Shown piece after piece: positions 14,905 through 22,157 of a stretch of 37,189 bases of DNA. Under the pieces are notes generated by a model. It saw only the letters and a program-made list of their open reading frames with translations, did no database searches and was not told where the DNA came from. The stretch spans positions 1 through 37,189 of the forward strand of contig JAUJOT010000011.1 of the NCBI GenBank assembly GCA_030447505.1, given 5' to 3'. The translations under genes and the position numbers were made by a program. The stretch is from Solirubrobacteraceae bacterium (lineage in GTDB: Bacteria > Actinomycetota > Thermoleophilia > Solirubrobacterales > Solirubrobacteraceae). Position 1 is the first letter of the stretch. Every line of letters starts with the position of its first letter.

Positions 14905-16466
14905 GGGCGCTCCTGCGCACGCTCGCCCTGGCCGTCCTGGCCCTCGCCGTACTGGCGCCCGCCGCGGCCGCGCATCCGCTCGGCAACTTCACCGTCAATC
15001 ACGTCACCCAGGTGTCGGTTTCCGAGGACCGCGTCGACGTGCGCTACATCCTCGACGAGGCGGAGATCCCGACCTTCCAGCAGCGCCGGCTGAGCGACGC
15101 CGAGCTCGTCGAGCGCAAGCGAGCGGAGGTCCTGCGGGCCCTGCGGGTGACGGTCGACGGCCGCCGCGTCGCCCTACGACCCGTGGCGGTCAAGGGGCCG
15201 ACGCACCCCCAGGGCCAGGGCGGGCTGACGACGACGCGCCTGGAGCTGGTGATGACCGCTGCGGTCTCCGATCCTCGCCGCGTCGAGGTGCGCGACGAGA
15301 CGTTCGCGGACCGCGTCGGGTGGAAGGCGATCGTCGCCGCGCCCGGCGAGGCAACGGCGGTCCGCTCGAGCGTCGCATCGGGCGACCCGACGAACGGACT
15401 GCGTGCCTATCCGGAGGAGCTGCTCGAGAGCCCGCTGGACGTTCGCCGCGCGGTCCTCGACGTGCGGCCCGGTGACGGCACGCTCGTCGCGCCGCAGCAG
15501 CAGGGCGGCGAGGCGGTCACGACGCGCGGCGCGGAGAGCGACGGCTTTGCCGCCGTCTTCGAGGACGCCGCCGCCGGGCAGGGAGTCCTGCTGTTCCTGC
15601 TGCTGTCGGCGTTCGCGTGGGGGGCGCTGCACGCGCTGGCGCCAGGACACGGCAAGGCGATGGTCGCCGCCTACCTCGTCGGCACGCGCGGCACCGCGCG
15701 TCACGCGGTCGCCCTCGGCGCGACCGTCACGATCACCCACACGATCGGCGTCTTCGCGCTGGGCGTGGTGACGCTCGCCCTGTCGCAGTACCTCCTCCCG
15801 GAGGACCTCTACCCATGGCTGACGCTCGTCTCCGGACTGCTCGTCGTCGTCATCGGGGCCGGCGTCCTGCGCGCGCGGATCCGGTTCTTCCGCCGCACCA
15901 GGCCGCCGAGGCAGGGCGACGAGCACAGCCACCACGCGCACGCGCACCGCGACCACGACCACCACGACCGCGGCCACGATCACGACGACCACGGGCACGC
16001 CCACCACGGCCACGACCACGGCCACGGCGACGACGGCCACGATCACGGCCACGGCCACGGCCACGGCCACGGCCACGGCCACGGCCACGATCACGGCCAC
16101 GGCCACGGCCACGGCCACGGCCACGATCACGGCCACCAACACGTCCCCGACCGCCTGACGTGGCGCGGCCTGATCGGGATGGGCGCCGCCGCCGGACTGA
16201 TCCCGTGCCCGTCGGCGCTTGTCGTGCTGCTCGGCGCGATCGCTCAGCAGCAGGTCGCGCTCGGGCTGCTGCTGATCGTCGCCTTCAGCCTCGGCCTTGC
16301 GGCAACGCTGACCCTGCTCGGGCTGATCGTCGTGCGATCTCGCGGGCTGTCGGCGAGGCTGCGCGTTCCGGTCCGGGTGACCATGGCCCTGCCGGCCGTG
16401 TCCGCCGTGATCATCGTCGCCGCCGGCTGCCTGCTGACGCTCAGGGCCGTGCCGCAGATCATCTGA
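14901..16466 (+). CDS. NicO-type nickel/cobalt transporter with exported N-domain and His-rich loop
   Basis: A 521-residue protein. A signal peptide (1-24) is followed by HPLGNFTVNH at the mature N-terminus, a likely metal site. An extracytoplasmic domain of about 200 residues comes next. A membrane part follows with NicO/RcnA motifs HALAPGHGKAMVAAYLVGTR and ITHTIGVFALG. A loop at about residues 340-413 has some 35 histidines, mostly GHGHDH repeats, then two or three further helices starting RGLIGMGAAAGLIPCPSALV. The His loop is a probable Ni/Co/Zn buffer or sensor. Direction of transport, uptake or efflux, is not decided by sequence. The gene overlaps the TPR gene by 4 bases. Confidence 0.9.
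   Translation: MRALLRTLALAVLALAVLAPAAAAHPLGNFTVNHVTQVSVSEDRVDVRYILDEAEIPTFQQRRLSDAELVERKRAEVLRALRVTVDGRRVALRPVAVKGPTHPQGQGGLTTTRLELVMTAAVSDPRRVEVRDETFADRVGWKAIVAAPGEATAVRSSVASGDPTNGLRAYPEELLESPLDVRRAVLDVRPGDGTLVAPQQQGGEAVTTRGAESDGFAAVFEDAAAGQGVLLFLLLSAFAWGALHALAPGHGKAMVAAYLVGTRGTARHAVALGATVTITHTIGVFALGVVTLALSQYLLPEDLYPWLTLVSGLLVVVIGAGVLRARIRFFRRTRPPRQGDEHSHHAHAHRDHDHHDRGHDHDDHGHAHHGHDHGHGDDGHDHGHGHGHGHGHGHGHDHGHGHGHGHGHDHGHQHVPDRLTWRGLIGMGAAAGLIPCPSALVVLLGAIAQQQVALGLLLIVAFSLGLAATLTLLGLIVVRSRGLSARLRVPVRVTMALPAVSAVIIVAAGCLLTLRAVPQII
16035..16136 (+). repeat. GGCCAC hexanucleotide repeat coding for (Gly-His)n
   Basis: Two blocks of near-perfect GGCCAC units, broken by GATCAC, encode the Gly-His run of the NicO loop. 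Such in-frame hexamer repeats can expand or shrink by slippage without a frameshift. Confidence 0.85.
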
Positions 16467-16583
16467 CCGCCTCGCGGCTCGCCCCGGCGTAACCGGCGCC
16501 GACGCTCATTGCGATGACCGCGCCGTGCCGGCCCGTGCGGCGGCACCCGCAACTCCCGCGCCGCGCCGTTGTCATAAGAGCGC

Positions 16584-17333
16584 ATGGCTCGCTCGCTGCT
16601 GCTCGTCACCCTGATCGCCCTCGCCTCGGCGGCGCCCTCCGCGAGCGCGGAGCTGACGCAGGAGAGCGCGCCGCGGCTCAGAGCCACGCTCGAGTCCTGC
16701 ATCACGAGCCCGCTGCCGATCGAGCGCGTCGCCACCTTCGTCGGCTCGATGCCCGCCCGCGCGGGCGCGAAGCGGATGCGCATCCGCTTCGATCTCGAGC
16801 GGCGGCGTGCGGGGGAGCGGCACTGGCGGCGCATCCGCGCGCCCGGCTTCGGGACCTGGGAGCGGTCGGCGCCGAACGTCGCGGGGTTCGTCTTTCGCAA
16901 GCGCGTCAACGGACTGCCGGTACCGGCGAGCTACCGCGCGCGTGTGCGCTTCCGCTGGATCACGGCCGGTGGCACGATCGTGCGCCGCGCCCACGCGCGC
17001 ACCCCGGCCTGCACGCAGCCCGACCTGCGCCCGAACCTCGTTCCAGGCGTGCTGACGGCGATCCTCGACGCCCAGTCCGGCCTCGCCGTCTACGCGCTGA
17101 TCGTGCGCAACACCGGTCGCTCGACGGCGACCGCGTTCAGCGTGCGCGTGGGATCGGGCAGCGCCGAGGTGGCGTCGCTCGATCGGGACGAGCAGCGCGC
17201 GGTGACGGTCGTCGCGCCGGCCTGCAGTCCGGGAACGATCATCGCCGCGCGCGTCGACGCAGACCATCGCGTTGAGGAGTCCGAGGAGCGCGGCAACACA
17301 GCGCGCGCGCGCTGCCCGCTGCCGCTCGGATGA
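16584..17333 (+). CDS. secreted CARDB-like protein
   Basis: A 249-residue protein starting at ATG 16584. The signal peptide covers about residues 1-22 (LLLVTLIALASAAPSASA). The middle region is unrecognised and holds Cys39. The C-terminal 110 residues look like a CARDB-type immunoglobulin fold: PDLRPNLVPG, then VRNTGRSTATAFSVRV, and the ending RVDADHRVEESEERGNTAR. CARDB domains are surface adhesion or binding modules. It lies 117 bp after the transporter and may be transcribed alone. The role in this cluster is not shown. Confidence 0.72.
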   Translation: MARSLLLVTLIALASAAPSASAELTQESAPRLRATLESCITSPLPIERVATFVGSMPARAGAKRMRIRFDLERRRAGERHWRRIRAPGFGTWERSAPNVAGFVFRKRVNGLPVPASYRARVRFRWITAGGTIVRRAHARTPACTQPDLRPNLVPGVLTAILDAQSGLAVYALIVRNTGRSTATAFSVRVGSGSAEVASLDRDEQRAVTVVAPACSPGTIIAARVDADHRVEESEERGNTARARCPLPLG

Positions 17334-17359
17334 GCGTCGAAGCGCTGCGCCCCGCTCGG

Positions 17360-17365
17360 TAGAGT
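17360..17365 (+). promoter_or_regulatory. -10 element of rpmE
   Basis: TAGAGT lies exactly 7 nt before ATG 17373, which places the likely transcription start at or next to the start codon (leaderless mRNA). No Shine-Dalgarno sequence fits in the gap. Confidence 0.6.
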
Positions 17366-17372
17366 GGGGCAT

Positions 17373-17588
17373 ATGAAGACCGACACCCATCCCGACTACG
17401 TCGCGTCACACGTCCGCTGCACCTGTGGCAACGAGTTCACGACGCGCTCGACGCAGGGCGAGATCCACGTCGAGATCTGCTCGAACTGCCACCCGTTCTA
17501 CACCGGGCGGCAGAAGCTCGTCGACACGGGTGGCCGCGTCGATCGCTTCAAGCGCCGCGCCGCCAGGCGCCAGCCTGCGGCGAAGTAA
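17373..17588 (+). CDS. rpmE: 50S ribosomal protein L31, zinc-binding type
   Basis: A 71-residue ribosomal protein with the typical start [20 protein letters not shown]. Cys16, Cys18, Cys36 and Cys39 form the zinc ribbon, so this is the zinc-containing (C+) paralogue. The C-terminus [21 protein letters not shown] is conserved. ATG 17373 is preferred over GTG 17364, which lies inside the -10 element. It opens the conserved block rpmE-prfA-prmC-tsaC; here a small minus-strand gene and an insertion sequence separate it from prfA. Confidence 0.97.
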   Translation: MKTDTHPDYVASHVRCTCGNEFTTRSTQGEIHVEICSNCHPFYTGRQKLVDTGGRVDRFKRRAARRQPAAK

Positions 17589-17621
17589 GCGCTGTCTTCT
17601 TCCTGCTGACTAGCGCGGCGG

Positions 17622-17666
17622 CGCGTGGCGCCTTTGTCGGGCTGAGACCCACAAAGGCGCCACGCG
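17622..17666. terminator. strong bidirectional hairpin after rpmE
   Basis: Arms 17622-17637 and 17651-17666 are 16 bp and perfectly complementary, containing GTGGCGCCTTTGT and its complement. An inner GGG/CCC can extend the stem. It lies 34 bp after rpmE and 132 bp beyond the stop of the convergent minus-strand gene. Probably a shared terminator. Confidence 0.65.
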
Positions 17667-17729
17667 AAGGACGAGTCCTCGGTCACGTGCTCGCCGTCGA
17701 GACGCCGGCCGAGGCGAGCGCCGAGGACC

Positions 17730-17751
17730 GGGTCGGGTCGGGTCGGGTCGG
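17730..17751 (+). repeat. GGGTC tandem repeat, G-quadruplex motif
   Basis: Four GGG runs at 17730-17732, 17735-17737, 17740-17742 and 17745-17747 are separated by TC, with a further GG at 17750. This meets the G3N2 quadruplex pattern. It is in the gap between rpmE and the small membrane-protein gene. Confidence 0.6.
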
Positions 17752-17797
17752 AGGTCGTGGCCTGACGCGCTCGTGGCCGAGCCTGCAGGGCGCCCCA

Positions 17798-18112
17798 CTA
17801 GCGGCGGTCGCGCCTGCGCCGCTGCGCCACGAGAAACCCCGTCACGCCCGCCACGAGCACGGCGAGCGCCAGCAGCAGGACCGCCCAGCGGCTCGGGTTG
17901 CGCGCGAGGACCGCGATCAGCCCGAGAGCGACGATCACCGCTGCGCTGATCACCACCGCGGGGCGGCGCACCAGCTCGCGCATCCGCTCGAGCGCCTCCT
18001 CGAGCTCGGGGTCGCGCTCGTACTCGACCTCGCGCCGACCCTGGCGCCCGCGCAGGATCAGCAGCATCAGGGCGATGCATCCTGCGAGTACGACCGCGGC
18101 GACGATTGGCAT
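17798..18112 (-). CDS. small three-helix membrane protein
   Basis: A 104-residue protein starting at ATG 18112. It has a hydrophobic helix at about 2-20, a charged cytoplasmic stretch with EVEYERDPELEEALERMRELV (about 28-48), two further helices at about 52-70 and 75-96, and a basic tail RRRRDRR. It is not recognised beyond that. Its -10-like TAGCGT (minus strand, 18120-18125) is 7 nt from the start, and the insertion sequence begins immediately beyond, so its original -35 region has been replaced. It may be silenced or driven from the element. Confidence 0.65.
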   Translation of the reverse strand: MPIVAAVVLAGCIALMLLILRGRQGRREVEYERDPELEEALERMRELVRRPAVVISAAVIVALGLIAVLARNPSRWAVLLLALAVLVAGVTGFLVAQRRRRDRR

Positions 18113-18119
18113 GACGCAG

Positions 18120-18125
18120 ACGCTA
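18120..18125 (-). promoter_or_regulatory. -10-like element cut at its edge by the IS insertion
   Basis: On the minus strand TAGCGT lies 7 nt before ATG 18112. Its TAG is part of the CTAG (18123-18126) that borders the insertion sequence, so the hexamer survives but the -35 side is now element DNA. Confidence 0.45.
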
Positions 18126-18138
18126 GATGGTTGATTCC
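18123..18138 (+). repeat. left terminal inverted repeat of the IS
   Basis: CTAGATGGTTGATTCC matches the reverse complement of 19104-19119 in all 16 bases. CTAG is self-complementary, so it may be target duplication rather than element end; the sure inverted repeat is the 12 bp from 18127. Confidence 0.9.
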
Positions 18139-19115
18139 GCGCGGTTAGGCGCAGTAGTTGACGAGTGCGCGGCTGGGGCGCCCGAGTTGGTGGTTGAGCG
18201 TGATCGCGGCGGCGAGGCAGACGAAGCGTTGAAGGACGCGTTCGCGCAAGCCTTTGAGCGTGCGAGCGCCGTGGCGTTCGAGGGTGAGGATGTCCTTGCA
18301 GGTCCAGAAGATGCTTTCGATGCGCTGGCGGATCGGGGCGAGGTGCGGTCCTTGGCCGGGCTCGTCGCGGCGCCGCGGCCTGACGATCGTGGCGTCCAGT
18401 TCGCTGACGGCGATCGCGAACGCGCGGCCGGCGTAGCCCTTGTCGCCGAGCAGCGTCTCGCCGCCCTGGCGGTCGCAGCGCGCCAGCAACGCGAGCGCGA
18501 CGTCGCGCTCGTCGATCTTCGGAGACGTGAGCTCAAGCGCGCGCGGGGTGCCGTCGGGCGCGAACATCGCATGCAGCCGAAAACCCCAGAAATAGCGGCT
18601 GTGGCTGGCGCACCAGCCGTAATCGGCGGCATCGCCCAGCTGCGAGCGCCGGACGGTCTCGCGGCTCTGCGCGCACGCAACCGGGGTGCTGTCGACCAGC
18701 AGCAGATCGTCCTGCGAGCCGGGGCTTTGGCTGGCGAAGATCCCCAGCAGCCATTCCAGCGTGTCAGCCAGCCGGCGGCGACGCTTGAAGTACCCCGACT
18801 GCTGGGGCAACTGCGGAAACAGATGCCTGAGCTGCTTACCGGCGACGGCGAGAAAGCGCCGGTCCGACGGGATGCCCATGATCGCCTGCGCGACGCACAA
18901 CGTGACGACCTCCGCGTCTGTGACTCTTCGCGCCGCGTTCGCTTGCCGGTCAGGCAGGAGATCGTCGGCGGTGCAGAACACCGTCGTGAGCAGCAGGTCG
19001 AGGTCGGCGTCCATCGAGGCCCCCACAGGTCGGCGATGCGTGTTAGCACCGCCGACTTCGACCCTGCTGCCGCCAAATCCTCGACAAACACGGGCTCTCC
19101 CGTGGAATCAACCAT
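18127..19115 (-). mobile_element. IS982-family insertion sequence, complete
   Basis: A 989-bp element with 12-bp perfect inverted repeats ATGGTTGATTCC at both ends and CTAG on either side, read as a 4-bp target duplication. If CTAG belongs to the element it spans 18123-19119. It contains one intact transposase on the minus strand, and nothing suggests decay. It sits between a small membrane-protein gene and prfA, which would have been divergent genes about 60 bp apart before insertion. Confidence 0.9.
18145..19026 (-). CDS. IS982-family DDE transposase
   Basis: A 293-residue transposase starting with GTG 19026 (ATG 19014 is an alternative). IS982-type features are GDAADYGWCASHSRYFWGFR (131-150), DERDVALALLAR, LLGDKGYAGR and the ending LNHQLGRPSRALVNYCA. 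The likely catalytic triad is Asp112 (LLLVDSTPV), Asp195 (LLGDKGYAG) and Glu237 (PIRQRIESIFWTCKD). The reading frame is unbroken, so the element may still be active. The gene stops 18 bp inside the left end. Confidence 0.94.
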   Translation of the reverse strand: MGASMDADLDLLLTTVFCTADDLLPDRQANAARRVTDAEVVTLCVAQAIMGIPSDRRFLAVAGKQLRHLFPQLPQQSGYFKRRRRLADTLEWLLGIFASQSPGSQDDLLLVDSTPVACAQSRETVRRSQLGDAADYGWCASHSRYFWGFRLHAMFAPDGTPRALELTSPKIDERDVALALLARCDRQGGETLLGDKGYAGRAFAIAVSELDATIVRPRRRDEPGQGPHLAPIRQRIESIFWTCKDILTLERHGARTLKGLRERVLQRFVCLAAAITLNHQLGRPSRALVNYCA

Positions 19116-19119
19116 CTAG
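19104..19119 (-). repeat. right terminal inverted repeat of the IS
   Basis: GGAATCAACCATCTAG is the exact complement of the left end at 18123-18138. The IS boundary lies 45-49 bp before the -10 of prfA. Confidence 0.9.
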
Positions 19120-19163
19120 TGGGCCGCGGCGGCGGAAGGTCGCTGTTCCAGGACGCGGACGAC

Positions 19164-19169
19164 TACCCT
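19164..19169 (+). promoter_or_regulatory. -10 element of prfA
   Basis: TACCCT lies exactly 7 nt before GTG 19177, pointing to leaderless transcription. The likely -35 region (about 19139-19146) is outside the insertion sequence, so this promoter should have survived the insertion. Confidence 0.5.
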
Positions 19170-19176
19170 CGCAGGT

Positions 19177-20223
19177 GTGATCGAGCAACTCGTCGAGCAG
19201 ATCGAGGCGCGCTTTGCCGACGCGCAGCGCGAGATGTCCGACCCCGAGATCTTCGGGGATCGCCAGCGCGCGGCCGCGGCCGGGCGCAACTACCGTCAGC
19301 TCGAAGCCGCGGCGAAGCTCGCGGAGGCCTGGCGGCGTGCGGTCGACGACGAGGCCGGCGCGCGCGAGCTGCTCGAGGAGGGCGAGGACCCCGAGGTACG
19401 CGAGATGCTCGCTGCCGCGCGCGCGGAGATCGAGCGCATCGAGCAGCAGATCCGCCTGGCGCTCGTCGAGCGCGACCCCAACGACGACAAGAACGTCATC
19501 GTCGAGATCCGTGCCGGCGCCGGCGGCGACGAGGCGAGCCTCTGGGCAGCCGACCTGTTTCGGATGCTCGCCAAGTACGCCGAGCGGCGCGGCCTGAGCG
19601 TGGAGCTGCTGGAGACCGGCGAGGGCGCCTTCACGTTCGCGATCAAGGGCGATGGCGCGTATTCGATCTTCAAGTTCGAGGGCGGCACCCATCGCGTGCA
19701 GCGCGTCCCCGCGACCGAGTCGCAGGGCCGCGTCCACACGTCCACCGCGACCGTCGCGGTGCTTCCCGAGGCCGACGACGTCGACATCGAGATCGACCAG
19801 AACGACCTGCAGATCGACGTCTACCGCTCCTCGGGGCCGGGCGGGCAGTCGGTCAACACGACCGACTCGGCGGTGCGGATCACGCACAAGCCGAGCGGGA
19901 TCGTCGTCTCGATGCAGGACGAGAAGTCCCAGCTTCAGAACCGTGAGCGGGCGATGCGGGTGCTGCGCGCGCGCCTGTACGACCAGGCGCTCGCCGAGCA
20001 GCAGGCCGAGCTCGCTGCCGACCGCCGCTCACAGGTCGGAAGCGGCGAGCGCGCCGAGAAGATCCGCACCTACAACTACGGCGAGCGGCGGGTCAAGGAC
20101 CACCGCATCAACCTGCTCGTGCACAACCTCGACGAGGTCCTCGAGGGTGCGCTCGACGAGTTCACGGCGGCGCTGCAGGCCGACGAGAAGCGCCGTGTCC
20201 TGGAGCTTCAGGCGACGGCGTAG
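19177..20223 (+). CDS. prfA: peptide chain release factor 1
   Basis: A 348-residue class I release factor that reads UAA and UAG and triggers peptide release. The PAT tripeptide at 178-180 ([14 protein letters not shown]) is the RF1 codon-recognition motif. The GGQ motif at 222-224 lies in [21 protein letters not shown] and acts at the ribosomal peptidyl-transferase centre. It starts with GTG 19177. prmC, which methylates the Gln of GGQ, follows 21 bp downstream. An insertion sequence has separated it from the rpmE side. Confidence 0.97.
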   Translation: MIEQLVEQIEARFADAQREMSDPEIFGDRQRAAAAGRNYRQLEAAAKLAEAWRRAVDDEAGARELLEEGEDPEVREMLAAARAEIERIEQQIRLALVERDPNDDKNVIVEIRAGAGGDEASLWAADLFRMLAKYAERRGLSVELLETGEGAFTFAIKGDGAYSIFKFEGGTHRVQRVPATESQGRVHTSTATVAVLPEADDVDIEIDQNDLQIDVYRSSGPGGQSVNTTDSAVRITHKPSGIVVSMQDEKSQLQNRERAMRVLRARLYDQALAEQQAELAADRRSQVGSGERAEKIRTYNYGERRVKDHRINLLVHNLDEVLEGALDEFTAALQADEKRRVLELQATA

Positions 20224-20244
20224 CCCGCCCGCGGGCGGCCGCCG

Positions 20245-21087
20245 GTGAGCGCGTTCGGCGGCGCGACCGTCCGCGAGGCGCTGGACTCCGCCGTCATCGC
20301 GATCGCGGCCGCGGGCTCGGACACGCCGCGGCTGGACGCCGAGCTGCTGCTGGCGGCGGCGCTCGGGATCGACCGCACGGCGCTGTTCCTCGCACCCGGC
20401 CGGGAGGTCGCGGGCCCGGCGGTGCGCGCGTTCCAGGACGCGGTGCGCCGGCGATCGGCGGGCCGTGAGCCGGTCGCCTACATCACGGGGACGCGGCGCT
20501 TCCGCTACATCGAGCTTGCGGTCGATCCACGCGTGCTCGTGCCGCGGCCGGAGACGGAGCTGCTCGTCGAGGTCGGGCTCGAGCTGCTCGCGGACGGGGA
20601 GCGGGTGGTGGACGTCGGGACCGGCAGCGGCGCGGTGGCGCTGGCGCTGGCGAGCGAGCGCCCGGATCTCGCGGTCGCGGCGACCGACGTCAGCGCCGAC
20701 GCGCTCGCGGTCGCGCGCGCCAACGCGGCGCGGCTCGGGCGCGATGATGTCGTGTTCGTCGAGGGCGACCTGCTGGCCGGGGTGGCGCAGGTCGAAGCGG
20801 TGCTCTGCAACCCGCCCTATGTCGCCGCGGGCGAGCGCGCGTCGCTGTCGCCGGAGATCACGCGCCACGAGCCGCCCGCGGCGCTGTTCGGAGGCGACGA
20901 CGGGCTGGACGTGATCCGCCGCCTCGTGCCGGCCGCGGCGGCCGCCGGAGCGCGGCTGCTCGCGATCGAGGTCGGCGGCGGCCAGGCCCGGGCGGTCGAG
21001 GAACTGATGGGCGAGGCGGGGTTCTCGCACGTCGACGCGCGCCGCGACCTCGCCGGCATCGAGCGCGTCGTGATCGGCGTGCGGTGA
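20245..21087 (+). CDS. prmC: release factor glutamine methyltransferase
   Basis: A 280-residue SAM-dependent enzyme that N5-methylates the glutamine of the GGQ motif of release factors. Visible are VPRPETELLVE (99-109), the SAM loop VVDVGTGSGAVAL (121-133) and the active-site NPPY (189-192). It starts with GTG 20245 and directly follows prfA, its substrate gene. Its stop overlaps the GTG of the next gene by 4 bases (GTGA). Confidence 0.95.
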   Translation: MSAFGGATVREALDSAVIAIAAAGSDTPRLDAELLLAAALGIDRTALFLAPGREVAGPAVRAFQDAVRRRSAGREPVAYITGTRRFRYIELAVDPRVLVPRPETELLVEVGLELLADGERVVDVGTGSGAVALALASERPDLAVAATDVSADALAVARANAARLGRDDVVFVEGDLLAGVAQVEAVLCNPPYVAAGERASLSPEITRHEPPAALFGGDDGLDVIRRLVPAAAAAGARLLAIEVGGGQARAVEELMGEAGFSHVDARRDLAGIERVVIGVR

Positions 21088-21674
21088 GCGCCTTCGAGCG
21101 CTGCATCGCGGCGGGCGGCGTCGCGGTCTTTCCCGCCGACACCGTCTACGGCCTGGCCTGCGATCCCGCGTCGCCGGCGGCCGTCGCGCGCCTGTACGAG
21201 ATCAAGCGCCGCCGCCCGGACAAGCCGGCGGCGATCATGTTCTTCGCGCTCGAGCGCGCACTGGCCGCGCTGCCGGAGCTCGAGCCGCGGCTGCGCGGCG
21301 CGCTGCAGGCGCTCCTGCCCGGGTCCGTGACGCTGCTGCTGCCAAACCCGCTGGCTCGCTATCCGCTCGCCTGTGGGCCCGACCCATGGACGCTCGGCCT
21401 GCGCGTGCCCGGCCCCGGACCGCTCGCCGAGGTCACGCTGGCGGTCCTGCAGTCAAGCGCGAACCCGTCCGGCGGCGCCGACCCGCGCACGCTCGACGAG
21501 CTCGACCCGGCCGTGCGCGACGGCGCCGACCTCGTCGTGGGGGGGGGGCCGCCGCCGGGCACGCCGTCGCCGGTCGTCGACCTGCGCGGCTACGCGCGCG
21601 ACGGCGGTTTCCGCGTGCTGCGCGAGGGCGCGCTCGCGCACGACCAGATCGCCGCGGCGCTCGCAGCGCGATAG
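21084..21674 (+). CDS. tsaC: L-threonylcarbamoyladenylate synthase
   Basis: A 196-residue YrdC-type protein that makes threonylcarbamoyl-AMP for the t6A37 modification of tRNAs. Typical segments are GGVAVFPADTVYGLACDP (10-27), YEIKRRRPDKPAAIMF (about 38-53), LGLRVPGPGP and SSANPSGG. The length fits the short TsaC form without the Sua5 C-domain. It starts with GTG 21084, overlapping prmC. A run of ten G (21539-21548) inside the gene codes for part of VVGGGPPPG and is a slippage-prone site. Confidence 0.92.
   Translation: MSAFERCIAAGGVAVFPADTVYGLACDPASPAAVARLYEIKRRRPDKPAAIMFFALERALAALPELEPRLRGALQALLPGSVTLLLPNPLARYPLACGPDPWTLGLRVPGPGPLAEVTLAVLQSSANPSGGADPRTLDELDPAVRDGADLVVGGGPPPGTPSPVVDLRGYARDGGFRVLREGALAHDQIAAALAAR
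21539..21548 (+). repeat. ten-G homopolymer inside tsaC
   Basis: Ten consecutive G bases span the end of a GTG codon and three GGG codons. A change of one base would shift the frame about 43 codons before the stop. Confidence 0.9.
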
Positions 21675-21712
21675 CCGCGCAGGTCGTCGGATCGCTCGCT
21701 CAGCGCCGTGCG

Positions 21713-21718
21713 TAGGAT
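21713..21718 (+). promoter_or_regulatory. -10 element of rpiB
   Basis: TAGGAT lies exactly 7 nt before ATG 21726, so rpiB may have its own leaderless transcript besides read-through from tsaC. Confidence 0.55.
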
Positions 21719-21725
21719 GCGTGCA

Positions 21726-22157
21726 ATGCGGATCGCGATCGCGTCAGACCATGCAGGGTTCGAGCTCAAGGAGCACGTCAAGGCGCAGCTGCAGAGCGCC
21801 GGCCACGATGTCGTCGATGTCGGTCCCGGCTCTGACGAGTCGACCGACTACCCGCGCTACGCCCGTCCCGCGGCGCAGCTCGTCGCCGAGGGAGACGCCG
21901 AACGGGGGGTGCTCGTCTGTGGCTCCGGCGTCGGCGTCTCGATCGTCGCCAACAAGGTTGCGGGCGTCCGCGCGGTCAATGCCCACGACCCCGAGGAGGC
22001 GCAGCTCGCACGCGCCCACAACGACGCGAACGTGGTGACGCTGTCGGGCCGCCGGCTCGACGGCGAGCACGCCGACGCGATCGTGCAGGCGTTCCTCGAC
22101 GCGGATTTCGAGGGCGGCCGCCACGCGCGCCGCGTCGCGCTGATCGAAGAGGACTAA
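21726..22157 (+). CDS. rpiB: ribose-5-phosphate isomerase B
   Basis: A 143-residue RpiB/LacAB-family isomerase that interconverts ribose 5-phosphate and ribulose 5-phosphate. It begins MRIAIASDHAGFELKEHV. Cys65 in GVLVCGSGVGVSIVANK is the usual catalytic base and is present, as is the HNDANV segment near residue 99. ATG 21726 fits both the family start and the -10 element 7 nt upstream; longer in-frame starts overlap that element. Its stop shares bases with that of the convergent glycosyltransferase gene (22154-22157). Confidence 0.95.
   Translation: MRIAIASDHAGFELKEHVKAQLQSAGHDVVDVGPGSDESTDYPRYARPAAQLVAEGDAERGVLVCGSGVGVSIVANKVAGVRAVNAHDPEEAQLARAHNDANVVTLSGRRLDGEHADAIVQAFLDADFEGGRHARRVALIEED

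Noticed and set aside
16014-16140. Regular repeats that could look like a CRISPR array
   Set aside because: They are 6-bp GGCCAC units in frame coding for Gly-His, without spacers.
18127-19119. A plus-strand 330-codon frame spanning the IS
   Set aside because: It is the complement of the transposase gene; the minus frame has the DDE motifs.
19139-19146. Outward promoter from the IS driving prfA
   Set aside because: prfA has its own -10 with the same 7-nt spacing as other genes, and the likely -35 lies outside the IS; no clear IS-borne promoter was seen.
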